Assembly: GCA_963808455.1 (NCBI GenBank)
Contig: CAWEHT010000350.1
Span: 1 to 8,107 of the forward strand
DNA: 8,107 nt
Direction of reading: 5' to 3'
DNA from: CAWEHT01 sp963808455
GTDB taxonomy: Bacteria > Chloroflexota > Anaerolineae > CG2-30-64-16
The translations under genes were made by a program, and so were the position numbers. The notes under the pieces were generated by a model. That model was not told where the DNA came from, ran no database searches, and saw only the letters and a program-made list of their open reading frames with translations. Shown piece after piece: positions 1 to 6,484 of the stretch. The number at the start of each line of letters is the position of its first letter. The stretch's first letter is position 1.

Positions 1-803
1 CGCTCAGTGGCCACCAAGACGAACGGCATTTCCAACGTCTGACTGAGCTCCCAGCTGATGACGTAGCGCGAGAACCAGTCAATGATCGCGACCAGGTACA
101 GCCAGCCGCCTTTGAGCCGGATGTACGTGATATCGACGCCCCAAATGTGGTCTTGGTGGCCGGCAGTGATGCCGCGTAACAGATACGGGTAAATCCGCTG
201 CTCAGCGTCCCGGCGGCTGAGATTCGGACCGGGACAGATGCCGGCGATGCCCATCTCGCGGATGTAACGCTGGACGCGCTGGCGGGAAATGTCAATCTGG
301 TCGTCCTTGACCAGTGTCGCCTGCATGCGGCGCGAGCCATAAAACGGATAAGCTGTGTAGATCGCGTCCATCCGATGCTTGATCGCGATTTCCTCAGCCG
401 AGATCGGCAGCGCCTGGTAGTAGAGACTGCTGCGACTCAAATTGAGCAAATCGGCCTGGGCCTGGAGGTCCAGCTCGCCATCCGTCTTTTCGACCAGGGT
501 CAGCCGCTCATTCCTTGGGGTCAAGGCCAGATTTTTTTTCAGCCAAGCCACTTGCGTCGTGAGCTTGCCGATCTCAGCGTATAGGTCGTTGATTTGTTGC
601 TCGTGATTGGCCGCTGCTACCTTTTCGGCTGCCCGACCGTCGGCAAACACCCCCGGCAAGCCTTTCAGAGCCGTCGCTTTCCAGCGGTTCAGTTGGTTGG
701 GGTGGATGCCATTCTCGGCCGCAATCTGGTTGATCGTCTTGTCTTCTTTCAACAATTCTTGCACGAGTTGGGCTTTGAATTCCGGACTATATCGCTTGCG
801 CAT
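1..803 (-). CDS. IS3-family transposase, single-frame OrfA-OrfB fusion (3' end outside window)
   Basis: The frame starts at the ATG 803-801 and stays open to the window edge, giving 267 residues of a protein usually about 380-390 long. Residues 1-50 form the HTH_Tnp_1 DNA-binding region (MRKRYSPEFKAQLVQELL, then NGIHPNQLNRWK). Residues 60-90 are a leucine-rich oligomerisation helix. The HTH_21-like segment with YPFYGSRR follows, and then the start of the rve/DDE catalytic core with IWGVDITYIRL, whose first catalytic Asp is codon 134-132. The second Asp and the Glu would lie beyond position 1. Most IS3 members make OrfA and OrfAB by a -1 frameshift. Here the two parts are already in one frame, joined at an eight-A run (539-532; residues LKKN, 88-91). 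Only a weak AAGG lies upstream of the start. The family call is certain, the subgroup is not. Confidence 0.9.
   Translation of the reverse strand, partial: MRKRYSPEFKAQLVQELLKEDKTINQIAAENGIHPNQLNRWKATALKGLPGVFADGRAAEKVAAANHEQQINDLYAEIGKLTTQVAWLKKNLALTPRNERLTLVEKTDGELDLQAQADLLNLSRSSLYYQALPISAEEIAIKHRMDAIYTAYPFYGSRRMQATLVKDDQIDISRQRVQRYIREMGIAGICPGPNLSRRDAEQRIYPYLLRGITAGHQDHIWGVDITYIRLKGGWLYLVAIIDWFSRYVISWELSQTLEMPFVLVATE
508..542 (-). promoter_or_regulatory. A8 slippery tract at the OrfA/OrfB junction
   Basis: On the minus strand codons CTG AAA AAA AAT (542-531) contain eight consecutive A and the heptamer A_AAA_AAT in phase. Frame 0 continues into OrfB. A -1 slip here, or one extra A in the transcript, would read KKKSGLDPKE and stop at TGA 510-508, giving a 98-residue OrfA-like protein. 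That ending resembles the LKKKSGL end I recall for OrfA of related elements. Slippage would therefore make the short regulator, not the full transposase. This is inferred from sequence only. Confidence 0.5.
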
Positions 804-861
804 GTCGGTTATTCTACCTTAGTCCCAGCCCTTTTCGTGTCCAGTTTTTGGCGTCCACTAT

Positions 862-1821
862 AAGCCGTCCCCGTTTACGCGTTGTGGCCCAGGAGTGAAC
901 GACGCGATCAAGCCCGATGTCTGCGAGTACGGAGGTAATCTCGTCTGGGACGGAGGTTGGCCAGGAGGCAGTCGCATACTCAACAAGGACCCGGAAACCG
1001 GCATCATATCGTTGTATTGGAAACACACTGAGAAACTGTTCACAGCGGACATTGGTACAAGTTATGCTGCCCCGCAAGTGGCCCATCTAGCGGCGCGTAT
1101 TCTCGCGGCCTACCCAAACATATCGGCTAATCTGGTGCGCGCTCTGGTCGCCAACTGTGCTTCCCTCCCTGCCGCAGCGTTTCAGCTCCTCCCCAAACTG
1201 GAGGAACGCCAAAGGGTATACGGCTATGGCCAACCGGCTGCCGAGGTGGCCCTTTTCTCGACCGCGAATCGAGTCACTCTCATAGCCGAAGACGAGCTTG
1301 CGCTGGGCTCGCTACATGTATATGAGGTGCCGATCCCTGACGAGCTGAGGGAGGCCCGCGGCGAGCGCCGCGTTACCGTCACGCTAGCATTTGATCCGCC
1401 TGTCCGTAATACTCGCAAAGACTACCTCGGGACCAAGATGACCTTCCGGCTCCTCCGGGGCCTCACCACAGAGCGAATCCTAAGGAAATATGCGAAGAGA
1501 GAGGCGGGCATCGCGGCCGAAGAAATTCCGCCCAGCAGCGATTGCCCGATGAGCCCGTTGCCCACAGCGCGGGAAGGTGGAACGCTCCAGAAAGCGGTGT
1601 TTACCGTACGGCAGGACCGTTCGCTGCGCGATTATGAAGGCGATCTCTTCCATATCTTGGTGGATTGCAAGCTAGGCTGGGCGGCTGCCGAAGAGATCGA
1701 GCGACAACGATATGCGCTTGCGGTTACGTTGGAGGCGACCCAGGGCTTGCTCGAACTCTACAACCCCATCAGGCAACGAATCCGTCTGCCGCAGCGAGTT
1801 CAGCTTCGAGAGCCGTCATAG
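862..1821 (+). pseudogene. Subtilisin-like (S8) serine protease, C-terminal fragment cut by the IS; IetS-like
   Basis: An open frame runs from the IS boundary to TAG 1819-1821. Its first residues, KPSPFTRCGPG, followed by NDAIKPDVCEYGGN, match the interior of a subtilase just before the Ser box, so the GTG at 895 is not the natural start. The catalytic Ser motif GTSYAAPQVAHLAA is intact (Ser codon 1060-1062). The Asp and His boxes and the whole N-terminus are missing and should lie across the IS. About 250 residues follow the Ser, including FDPPVRNTRKDYLG, a C-terminal region I associate with large bacterial S8 peptidases encoded beside an AAA ATPase. IetS, the protease of the IetAS anti-phage and Ti-plasmid maintenance system, is of this type. 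The subtilase call is firm, the IetS link is moderate. As it stands the fragment cannot be an active protease. Confidence 0.85.
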
Positions 1822-1882
1822 GAGCGTTATTAGTGCCTCTTGGCTTCGGTGACCCCGCTGAAGTGCAACTAGCGATGGGCCC

Positions 1883-1910
1883 GGCCGAGCCATAGATCGC
1901 TTCCTCGGCC
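1883..1910. other. Small hairpin between the protease fragment and the kinase gene
   Basis: GGCCGAG (1883-1889) and CTCGGCC (1904-1910) form a 7-bp stem with a 14-base loop. It lies in the 243-bp gap after the protease stop. No T-run follows on either strand, so it is not a canonical intrinsic terminator. I find no convincing promoter in this gap. Confidence 0.35.
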
Positions 1911-2064
1911 CAAAAAGCAGGCATCATAAGCAATCAAGAGATCATGCAGGTATGCCTTACGGCGCTGACTTGCGATGACGGTCACAGAGGGTGAAGTCCC
2001 CAGTGTGCGAGTGACCGCCATTGACTTCGGTGCCTGTGGCGGCCGCGGCGAAGAAGAGGTGCCA

Positions 2065-3563
2065 ATGTACATCCGCATTCGACTTCCCAGAGGAGAGTGG
2101 GACTACGACCCTAGCCAGCCGTTGGGTCAGCCAGGTGGCTTCGGCGCGGTCTTTGTCGGTAAGAGCGCGGCGGGCGATGACGTCGCAGTCAAGCGGCTCC
2201 ATCTGGACGCTACTCAGGCTGGCCATCGCGAACTGCGCATGGCGGATGAACTGATCGGGCGGCAATTTGCGCACGTGGTGCCCATCCTGGATGCAGGGCA
2301 AGATGCCGATTCCGAATCCTATTTCGTGGTGATGGCAAAGGCTGGTGGCAGCCTGCAAGAAGAGATCGACAAGGGCGGCAATCTCAATGATCGTGACGCT
2401 GCGCTCGTGCTCACCGATATCGCGCGCGGCCTGAGCGAGGTGCCAAACATCGTGCACCGGGATTTGAAACCGGCGAATATCCTGCGTTACCAGCAACGAT
2501 GGGCCATCGCCGATTTCGGGATTGCGCGGTTCGTGGAGGGACTCGACCTCGTCGGAGACGTTGAAGGGGTGTCTGAGTCCCGCGTACGCAGCACCGGAAC
2601 AATGGAGCCACGAACGCGCGACGGGTGCGACTGACATCTATGCCCTGGGATGCATCGCTTATGCGCTGCTGACCGGTAAGCCGCCGTTTGCCGGTCCCCG
2701 CGATGCCTATCGCGATCAACACTTATTCCAAGGCCCGCCTGAGCTTGCGGGAGTTCAGCCCAGGCTCCGCGCACTCATCGCTACCATGTTGCGAAAAGTG
2801 CCAGAGGGTTGACCAAACCTCGAGCGGGTCCGACGAGTTCTGCAAGATGTGGTAGCGCAGAGCGAGCAATCAGGGCCGCAGCAAGGTCTGGCGCTGCTGT
2901 CGCAAGCAGGGGCCTTGGCCGCAGAGGAGGTCACAGCGCGTAGATGCGGCTCGGCTGGACGAGGAGGCCAGGCGCAGGCGTAGAAAATCGCTCGCAGACC
3001 AGGGGCTGCGCACACTTGGCGAGTTACTGGGGACGTTGCGGACCAAGATCCTGGACGCGGCACCGACGGCCCAAAGTATCAAGGACAAAGACCATCTACT
3101 GAACATCAGCCTGGGCACGGCTTGGCTTCGGGCGCAGAAGGTCGAATTCGGTCGAGGCTATCCGATTCCGGAACGCCAGTTCCGACGTTCAGGATGGGAC
3201 GTGCTAGCAGGTGCGGCCATTTGTGTGATCCAGGAGCAGCCGGGAGAATACCGATGGGCTGCAAATCTTTGGTACACCGATCTTGGTCACAACAGCCAGT
3301 ATCGCTGGTGGGAGGTGCTTTACATGCACTCGCCATTAGCGCGCACTCGGTCGCATTCGCCGTACGAGCCGTTTGCGCTCGACAACCTGGACGATGCTGA
3401 CGTTGCCGCGTCGCCCGGCTTACAGATCGTGCAGTTTGCCTCAGACCCTCGGTTGATTGACGACGAGGACGTGGACAACTTTTGTGATCGTTGGGCAGGA
3501 TTGCTTGCCAAGGCGTATCGCGGAGAGCTTGAACAGCCCAACCATATGCCATTCGAATGGTGA
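2065..3563 (+). pseudogene. Hanks-type Ser/Thr protein kinase with an unrecognised C-terminal domain, broken by three lesions
   Basis: The likely start is ATG 2065, with GAGG at 2056-2059 five bases upstream. An in-frame ATG at 1975 would add 30 residues that do not look kinase-like. Residues 1-158 carry the Gly loop (GQPGGFGAVF), the ATP-binding Lys43 (VAVKRL), a possible helix-C Glu56, HRDLKPANIL with catalytic Asp133, and DFGIAR from 150. One extra G at about 2539 then shifts the frame. The kinase continues in the next frame (2540-2809) with AYAAPEQW and DIYALGCIAYALLTGKPPF. TGA 2810-2812 replaces the expected Arg of subdomain XI in KVPEG(R)PNLERV. A second +1 shift near 2936-2940 leads into 2940-3563. 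Removing two bases and reading through the stop gives about 498 residues: kinase, charged helical linker, then a Trp-rich domain (GYPIPERQFRRSGWDVLAGA, QYRWWEVLYMHSP). No membrane segment is evident. The lesions may be decay or assembly errors. Confidence 0.85.
2940..3563 (+). other. C-terminal domain of the kinase gene, family not recognised
   Basis: This is the third reading-frame segment of the kinase gene, about 207 residues. It opens with an Arg-rich helical stretch (DEEARRRRRKSLADQ) and continues as a mixed domain rich in Trp and Tyr, with a conserved-looking core from RSGWDVLAG to WWEVLYM, and ends in an acidic helix and NHMPFEW. It is not PASTA, TPR, WD40 or another sensor domain I know from bacterial kinases. 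An open segment of this length with no internal stop argues that it was under selection until recently. Confidence 0.6.
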
Positions 3564-3575
3564 GGAGAGCGCGTG
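3563..3575 (+). promoter_or_regulatory. Shine-Dalgarno overlapping the kinase stop, with alternative GTG start
   Basis: The A of the kinase TGA begins AGGAG (3563-3567), five bases before GTG 3573, which is in frame with the next gene. This would couple translation of the downstream protein to the kinase. The better-placed protein start is ATG 3657 with its own GGAGGT, so both starts are recorded. Confidence 0.35.
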
Positions 3576-3656
3576 CGGCACCCAGGGGTGGTCTGGGAAG
3601 CAAGGTCGGCCCATTCGCCGGTCACGCATGGCTGGTCGCAGCAGACGGAGGTGAGA

Positions 3657-4265
3657 ATGCCGGTATCGATCACAGCCGACAGCGTGCTTTTCGGCAGCAA
3701 GAGCATCCGCGCAAGGCAGTTCACCGGCCTCGTGGAGGCTCATCTTGCTCGCGTGCCCGGGACGAAGGACCTGGAGGCCGAGACGGTGCGCCTGCACTCA
3801 GGCCATTTCGATTCGCCGGCGCTATCCCACTTCATCCGCGGCGTCTATCGGTGGGGCGGCCACCCGCAGTATGCCCCTGGGGTCTTCGAGCACAATGACA
3901 AGGTGGAACTCCAGGCCCGTTTTCGGGATGCCGCGGCCATGCTGGAGGGTGAGACATGCGACGTGGGCGCAGCGCTTGCGGAGTTGAACGGAATCCACGG
4001 GCTGGGCCAGCCTTCTTACGCCTCCAGGCACCTTCGCTTCCTGTGCCCTCGACTGTGCCCGGTCCTGGACAGCAAGGTAAAGGCGGTGGTTGGCTACGAG
4101 CAGAGCATCGACGGCTACCGCAGGTGGGCGGCGGACAGTATGACGATTGCGCGGTTCCTCGAGAACCATAGCATCAAGAATCCGATGGACAGAGCGCAGG
4201 GCGCGTGGTTCGCCGGCGACGTCGACATGGCGGTCTTTGCGGAACTGAACGGATGGTGGTTGTAG
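3657..4265 (+). CDS. Uncharacterised 202-residue protein with an HhH-GPD-like segment
   Basis: The start chosen is ATG 3657, with GGAGGT at 3647-3652. A GTG at 3573 has its own AGGAG (3563-3567) overlapping the kinase stop and would add 28 residues of unconvincing sequence. The protein is intact, soluble and has no signal peptide. I do not recognise a named family, though similar uncharacterised proteins seem to occur in accessory regions. Residues 113-142 (IHGLGQPSYASRHLRFL, then CPVLDSKV) parallel the hairpin and catalytic-Asp segment of HhH-GPD glycosylases (LPGVGRKTA ... VDTHI), with Asp138 in the place of the catalytic Asp. The Lys of bifunctional enzymes and an FeS cluster motif are absent. 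The C-terminus (GAWFAGDVDMAVFAELNGWWL) is Trp-rich. It lies 93 bp after the kinase on the same strand, so co-transcription is likely. A DNA-repair or DNA-recognition role is only an inference. Confidence 0.8.
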   Translation: MPVSITADSVLFGSKSIRARQFTGLVEAHLARVPGTKDLEAETVRLHSGHFDSPALSHFIRGVYRWGGHPQYAPGVFEHNDKVELQARFRDAAAMLEGETCDVGAALAELNGIHGLGQPSYASRHLRFLCPRLCPVLDSKVKAVVGYEQSIDGYRRWAADSMTIARFLENHSIKNPMDRAQGAWFAGDVDMAVFAELNGWWL

Positions 4266-4353
4266 GGATACGTCTTTCGATCCGGCACGAAACGACGCGG
4301 CAGCCGGACCCCCGATCTTCACCTGTGATCAGGGCGACGCAGCCCGACGATCT

Positions 4354-4382
4354 TTGGAGCCCCTGCTGTAGGCTGGTAGGAT
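4354..4382 (+). promoter_or_regulatory. Candidate sigma70-type promoter for the methyltransferase
   Basis: TTGGAG (4354-4359) and TAGGAT (4377-4382) are 17 bases apart, the ideal spacing, and lie about 55 bases before the methyltransferase ATG. The matches to TTGACA (3/6) and TATAAT (4/6) are modest, and such matches arise by chance in any sequence. The 170 bp around it hold no other gene I can support. Confidence 0.3.
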
Positions 4383-4435
4383 ACGAGCGGCTCGTGGAGC
4401 GCGACGAGAATCCTTGCGGGGGGAGGGAGGGCCGA

Positions 4436-5417
4436 ATGCAGACAGAGCTGGACAGGTTGGCCGCGCAACTGGGGAGTTGGCGTTGGATGCTGCTGGTGGC
4501 GGCCGCGCTCGACAGCGGGATCGTCCGGGCACTAGACGCCGGGCCGTTGGGGCCGGACGACCTGGCCGGGCAGCTTGGGCTGGAGCCGCGTGCAACCTAC
4601 GTCATAGCCGAGGCCCTCGTCGAGGGAGGGTACCTCCAGGGCGCAGACGGCCGCTGGGGGTTGACCGGGCCGGCGCGCCGGCTGCTGCTGGACGAAACGG
4701 ACCCGGCGTTTACCGCGCCGTCGGTACTCCACGGCCGGGATTTGGCAGCGCGGTGGCTGAACCTGCCCGAGATCCTGAAGGGGCAGCGGCCCGCTACCGT
4801 GCCCTGCGTCTGGGCCGGGGAACTTCACGGCGACGATGGCCCTCGGTGCGCGCACGGCCGCGCCCGTGGCCGTCGCGGCCTGCCTGGCGCACTTCCCTGG
4901 GGCGCGCCGCGTCCTGGACGTCGGCGGCGGGCCGGGTGTCTACGCCCGCGCTTTTCTAGACCGGGGCCTGGCCGTGACCATCTTCGACCTGCCGCCCGTG
5001 ATCGAACTGGTGCGCCCGCAGTGGGCCGGCGTGAACGAGGCCACGCTCGCCGCCGGTGACTTTACGACCGGGCTGCCCAAAGGCCCCTTTGACCTGGTGC
5101 TGCTCGGCAACGTCTGCCACATCTACGGACCCGACGAGAACCGGCGGCTATTCAAGCGCGTCGCGGCGGCGCTCGAGCCCGGTGGCGGGGTCGCGATCAT
5201 AGACTTCGTGCGCGGGCGCAGCCCAATGGCGGCGCTCTTCGGGGTGAATATGCTCTCCGGCGGCGGGACCGGGGGCACGTGGACGGAGGCGGAGTACCGC
5301 GCCTGGCTGGCAGAAGCCGGCTTCGGCGACATTCAGGTGGAGGATACAGGCGCCACGCCGGAAGAAATCGGCATCCACCAGCGCCAGCTCGTATTCGCCA
5401 CACTACCGGCTCACTGA
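4436..5417 (+). pseudogene. SAM-dependent O-methyltransferase (Methyltransf_2 / acetylserotonin OMT-like), one frameshift
   Basis: The gene starts at ATG 4436 after a strong GGAGGGAGG (4422-4430). Residues 1-125 form a winged-helix dimerisation domain (LVAAALDSGIVRALDAGPLG ... GYLQGADGRWGLT), typical of small-molecule O-methyltransferases. The frame breaks at GGGG 4817-4820, and removing one G joins WAG to NFTATMALGARTAAP. The second part, from about 4821, carries SAM motif I (LDVGGGPG, residues 160-167), the acidic DLPPVIE after beta-2, GDF, and NVCHIYGPDE, where His228 corresponds to the catalytic base of this family. The restored length is 326 residues, normal for the family. It would transfer methyl from SAM to a hydroxyl of an unknown acceptor; nothing nearby names the substrate. 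The two pieces cannot work if the indel is real. A GGGG run is also a common place for a sequencing error. Confidence 0.85.
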
Positions 5418-5446
5418 AACTCCTGGCACGGATTCTTCGCTGGGGC
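5416..5446 (+). repeat. Half-copy (head only) of the inverted-end repeat element
   Basis: GAAACTCC (5416-5423) starts inside the methyltransferase stop codon and is followed by GGATTCTTCGCTG (5430-5442), the same head as in the full copy at 5621. No matching CTCAGAATGAC tail follows before the next copy, so this looks like a truncated element that sets the 3' edge of the gene. Confidence 0.6.
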
Positions 5447-5484
5447 GCGTCGTTGGCATGCCTTGTTGGCACGGCCGCTACCAG

Positions 5485-5576
5485 GAAACTCCCCCTGAAC
5501 GGACCCTTCGGCCTGGGCGACCCTGCTCGTCAAGTGCGTCACGGGACCCGGCCTCAGGGTGACAGCGGCGAGTTTC
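5485..5576. repeat. Inverted-end repeat element, copy A (92 bp)
   Basis: The ends GAAACTC (5485-5491) and GAGTTTC (5570-5576) are perfect inverted repeats. Inside, ACCCT-TC-GGCC (5503-5513) faces GGCC-TC-AGGGT (5550-5560), which can form a stem of 5 and 4 bp around a TC/TC internal loop. The element parallels copy B in length and layout, but the arm sequences differ in a paired manner. No coding capacity is seen. Confidence 0.65.
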
Positions 5577-5620
5577 TCTCGTGCATGCAGGCTGGCCCAC
5601 GCCGGCATGGGGGAACTACC

Positions 5621-5713
5621 AAGAAACTCCCTGGCGACGGATTCTTCGCTGTGGCTCGCCGGCGACGGTGATTGTGGATAGACCCGCTCAGAATGACAAG
5701 CGAGGGGTTTCTT
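5621..5713. repeat. Inverted-end repeat element, copy B (93 bp)
   Basis: AAGAAACTCC (5621-5630) and GGGGTTTCTT (5704-5713) are inverted with 9 of 10 matches. Inside, ATTCT-TC-GC (5641-5649) faces GC-TC-AGAAT (5686-5694). The head and tail words (GGATTCTTCGCTG and CTCAGAATGACA) are of a kind dispersed through many high-GC environmental genomes, by memory. It resembles a small non-autonomous element or a REP-type structured repeat. Confidence 0.7.
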
Positions 5714-5719
5714 GCCATA

Positions 5720-5774
5720 CCATGTGCCGCCGCGGCGGCATGGGGGACTCAGAATGACAGTCCAGGGGTTTCTT
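5720..5774 (+). repeat. Hairpin followed by an orphan tail copy
   Basis: GCCGCC (5726-5731) and GGCGGC (5734-5739), extended by CAT and ATG outside a two-base bulge, form a GC-rich hairpin. It is followed by the tail word CTCAGAATGACAG (5748-5760) and GGGGTTTCTT (5765-5774), the same tail as in copy B but with no head. Confidence 0.55.
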
Positions 5775-5782
5775 GTGTGCCA

Positions 5783-5821
5783 CATGACCGCCCACGGTCA
5801 TGAACGTCTCAGAACGAACAG
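5783..5821 (+). repeat. Perfect 8-bp hairpin followed by a degenerate tail copy
   Basis: CATGACCG (5783-5790), loop CCCA, and CGGTCATG (5795-5802) form a perfect stem-loop. A degenerate tail, CTCAGAACGAACAG (5808-5821), follows. It repeats the hairpin-then-tail order of the preceding unit with a different arm sequence. Lying between two convergent genes it could slow transcription, but there is no T-run. Confidence 0.55.
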
Positions 5822-5854
5822 ACGCGGCTACCGAAGATGTCCCCTGCATGTGCA

Positions 5855-6484
5855 CTAGCGTGCGCCGGCGGGGGGCGGGGCCTCGACCTTGCGATAGACC
5901 CGATCCGGGGGCTGCACCTCGCCGTCGACGCGCAGGAGTTCGGTCACGGGTATGCCAAACAAGGCCTCGTTCTCGCGCAGATAGGGCTCGATGAGGCGCC
6001 AGTCCTCGCCGGAAAGCCGGGCGAACCGGCCGCTGTTGAGTTGATCGTCGTCAACTTTGCCGTGAGGATCGCGCAGGTAGATCGCGCCGCCGGACGCCAG
6101 AGAGAAGAGGTTGCCGCCGGGGTAAGGCGTGTCGAGCTCGATGAGCCGGCCGGCCTCATCGAAGGTGATCCCATTGAGGATGGCAAACCCTCCCCCTTTC
6201 AGAGGGTCGCCGGCCATGAACGACTCGGCCAGATAGTCCAGGCAGGTGCCGTTGATGACCGCCCGCGGGCGACCCACCGCGTTGATCAAGGGGCGCCCCG
6301 CGGCCGAGCCCAGGACGAAGATCTCTCCGCCCTTGGCCCCATAGAGGAATGTTTGCCCCACGTCGCCATGGATCACGAGCCGGCCACTCTTGAGGACCTG
6401 CCCCACCTGGTCCTGGGCGGAGCCGTGCACGACGACGTTGGCTCCGTCCAGCCCGGAACCCAGATAGTCGCCGCTATCGCCATG
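5855..6484 (-). other. GXGXG (GltB C-terminal / FwdC-like) domain of the amidotransferase gene
   Basis: This is the last in-frame segment of the gene (209 codons plus stop). It shows regularly spaced Gly residues (SGLDG, HGDVGQTF, GAKGG, GSAAGRPLINAVGRP) typical of the right-handed beta-helix shared by glutamate synthase and formylmethanofuran dehydrogenase subunit C. In glutamate synthase this domain is structural and carries ammonia between sites. The C-terminal ~80 residues (SLASGGAIYLRDP to PPDRVYRKVEAPPP) follow the helix. Confidence 0.8.

Larger units (their letters stand above)
1..860 (-). mobile_element. IS3-family insertion sequence, one end, cut by the window edge
   Basis: The stretch holds the upstream two-thirds of an IS3-family transposase gene plus the outer end of the element. 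On the minus strand the end begins near 857-860 and contains a doubled TGGAC motif (TGGACGCCAAAAACTGGAC, 839-857), typical of the terminal inverted repeat next to orfA. The protease reading frame resumes at about 862, which places the boundary within a few bases. The exact terminal base is uncertain: a TG...CA end would put it at 857, whereas a TGTAGTGGAC-like end would put it at 860-861. The other end and the target duplication lie outside the window. Confidence 0.85.
5418..5854. other. 437-bp convergent intergenic region made of repeats
   Basis: The region between the methyltransferase stop and the stop of the minus-strand amidotransferase gene holds no convincing gene. Open frames that cross it are GC-rich shadows with no start signals or recognisable motifs. 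It is occupied by one half-copy, two full copies and two orphan tails of one repeat family, with hairpins between them. No classical intrinsic terminator is seen. Confidence 0.6.

Noticed and set aside
895..897. GTG as the start of a 308-residue protease gene
   Set aside because: The frame is open upstream to the IS and already encodes conserved subtilase residues (PSPFTRCGPG), so the gene is truncated and does not start here.
1883..1915. Hairpin plus A5 as an intrinsic terminator
   Set aside because: The stem is followed by CAAAAA on the plus strand and no T-run follows on either strand in the correct orientation.
1957..2637. 226-codon minus-strand open frame opposite the kinase
   Set aside because: It is the antisense shadow of clear kinase motifs (VAVK, HRDLKPAN, DFG) and shows no motif of its own.
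3822..4322. 166-codon minus-strand open frame opposite the HhH-like gene
   Set aside because: It has no ribosome site or recognisable domain, and the plus strand has a strong Shine-Dalgarno and conserved-looking motifs.
5411..5785. Open frames across the convergent intergenic region, both strands
   Set aside because: The sequence is built from repeats with inverted ends and hairpins; translated products show no conserved features.
5416..5821. CRISPR array
   Set aside because: The repeats differ in length, are irregularly spaced and partly inverted, and there are no uniform spacers or cas genes.
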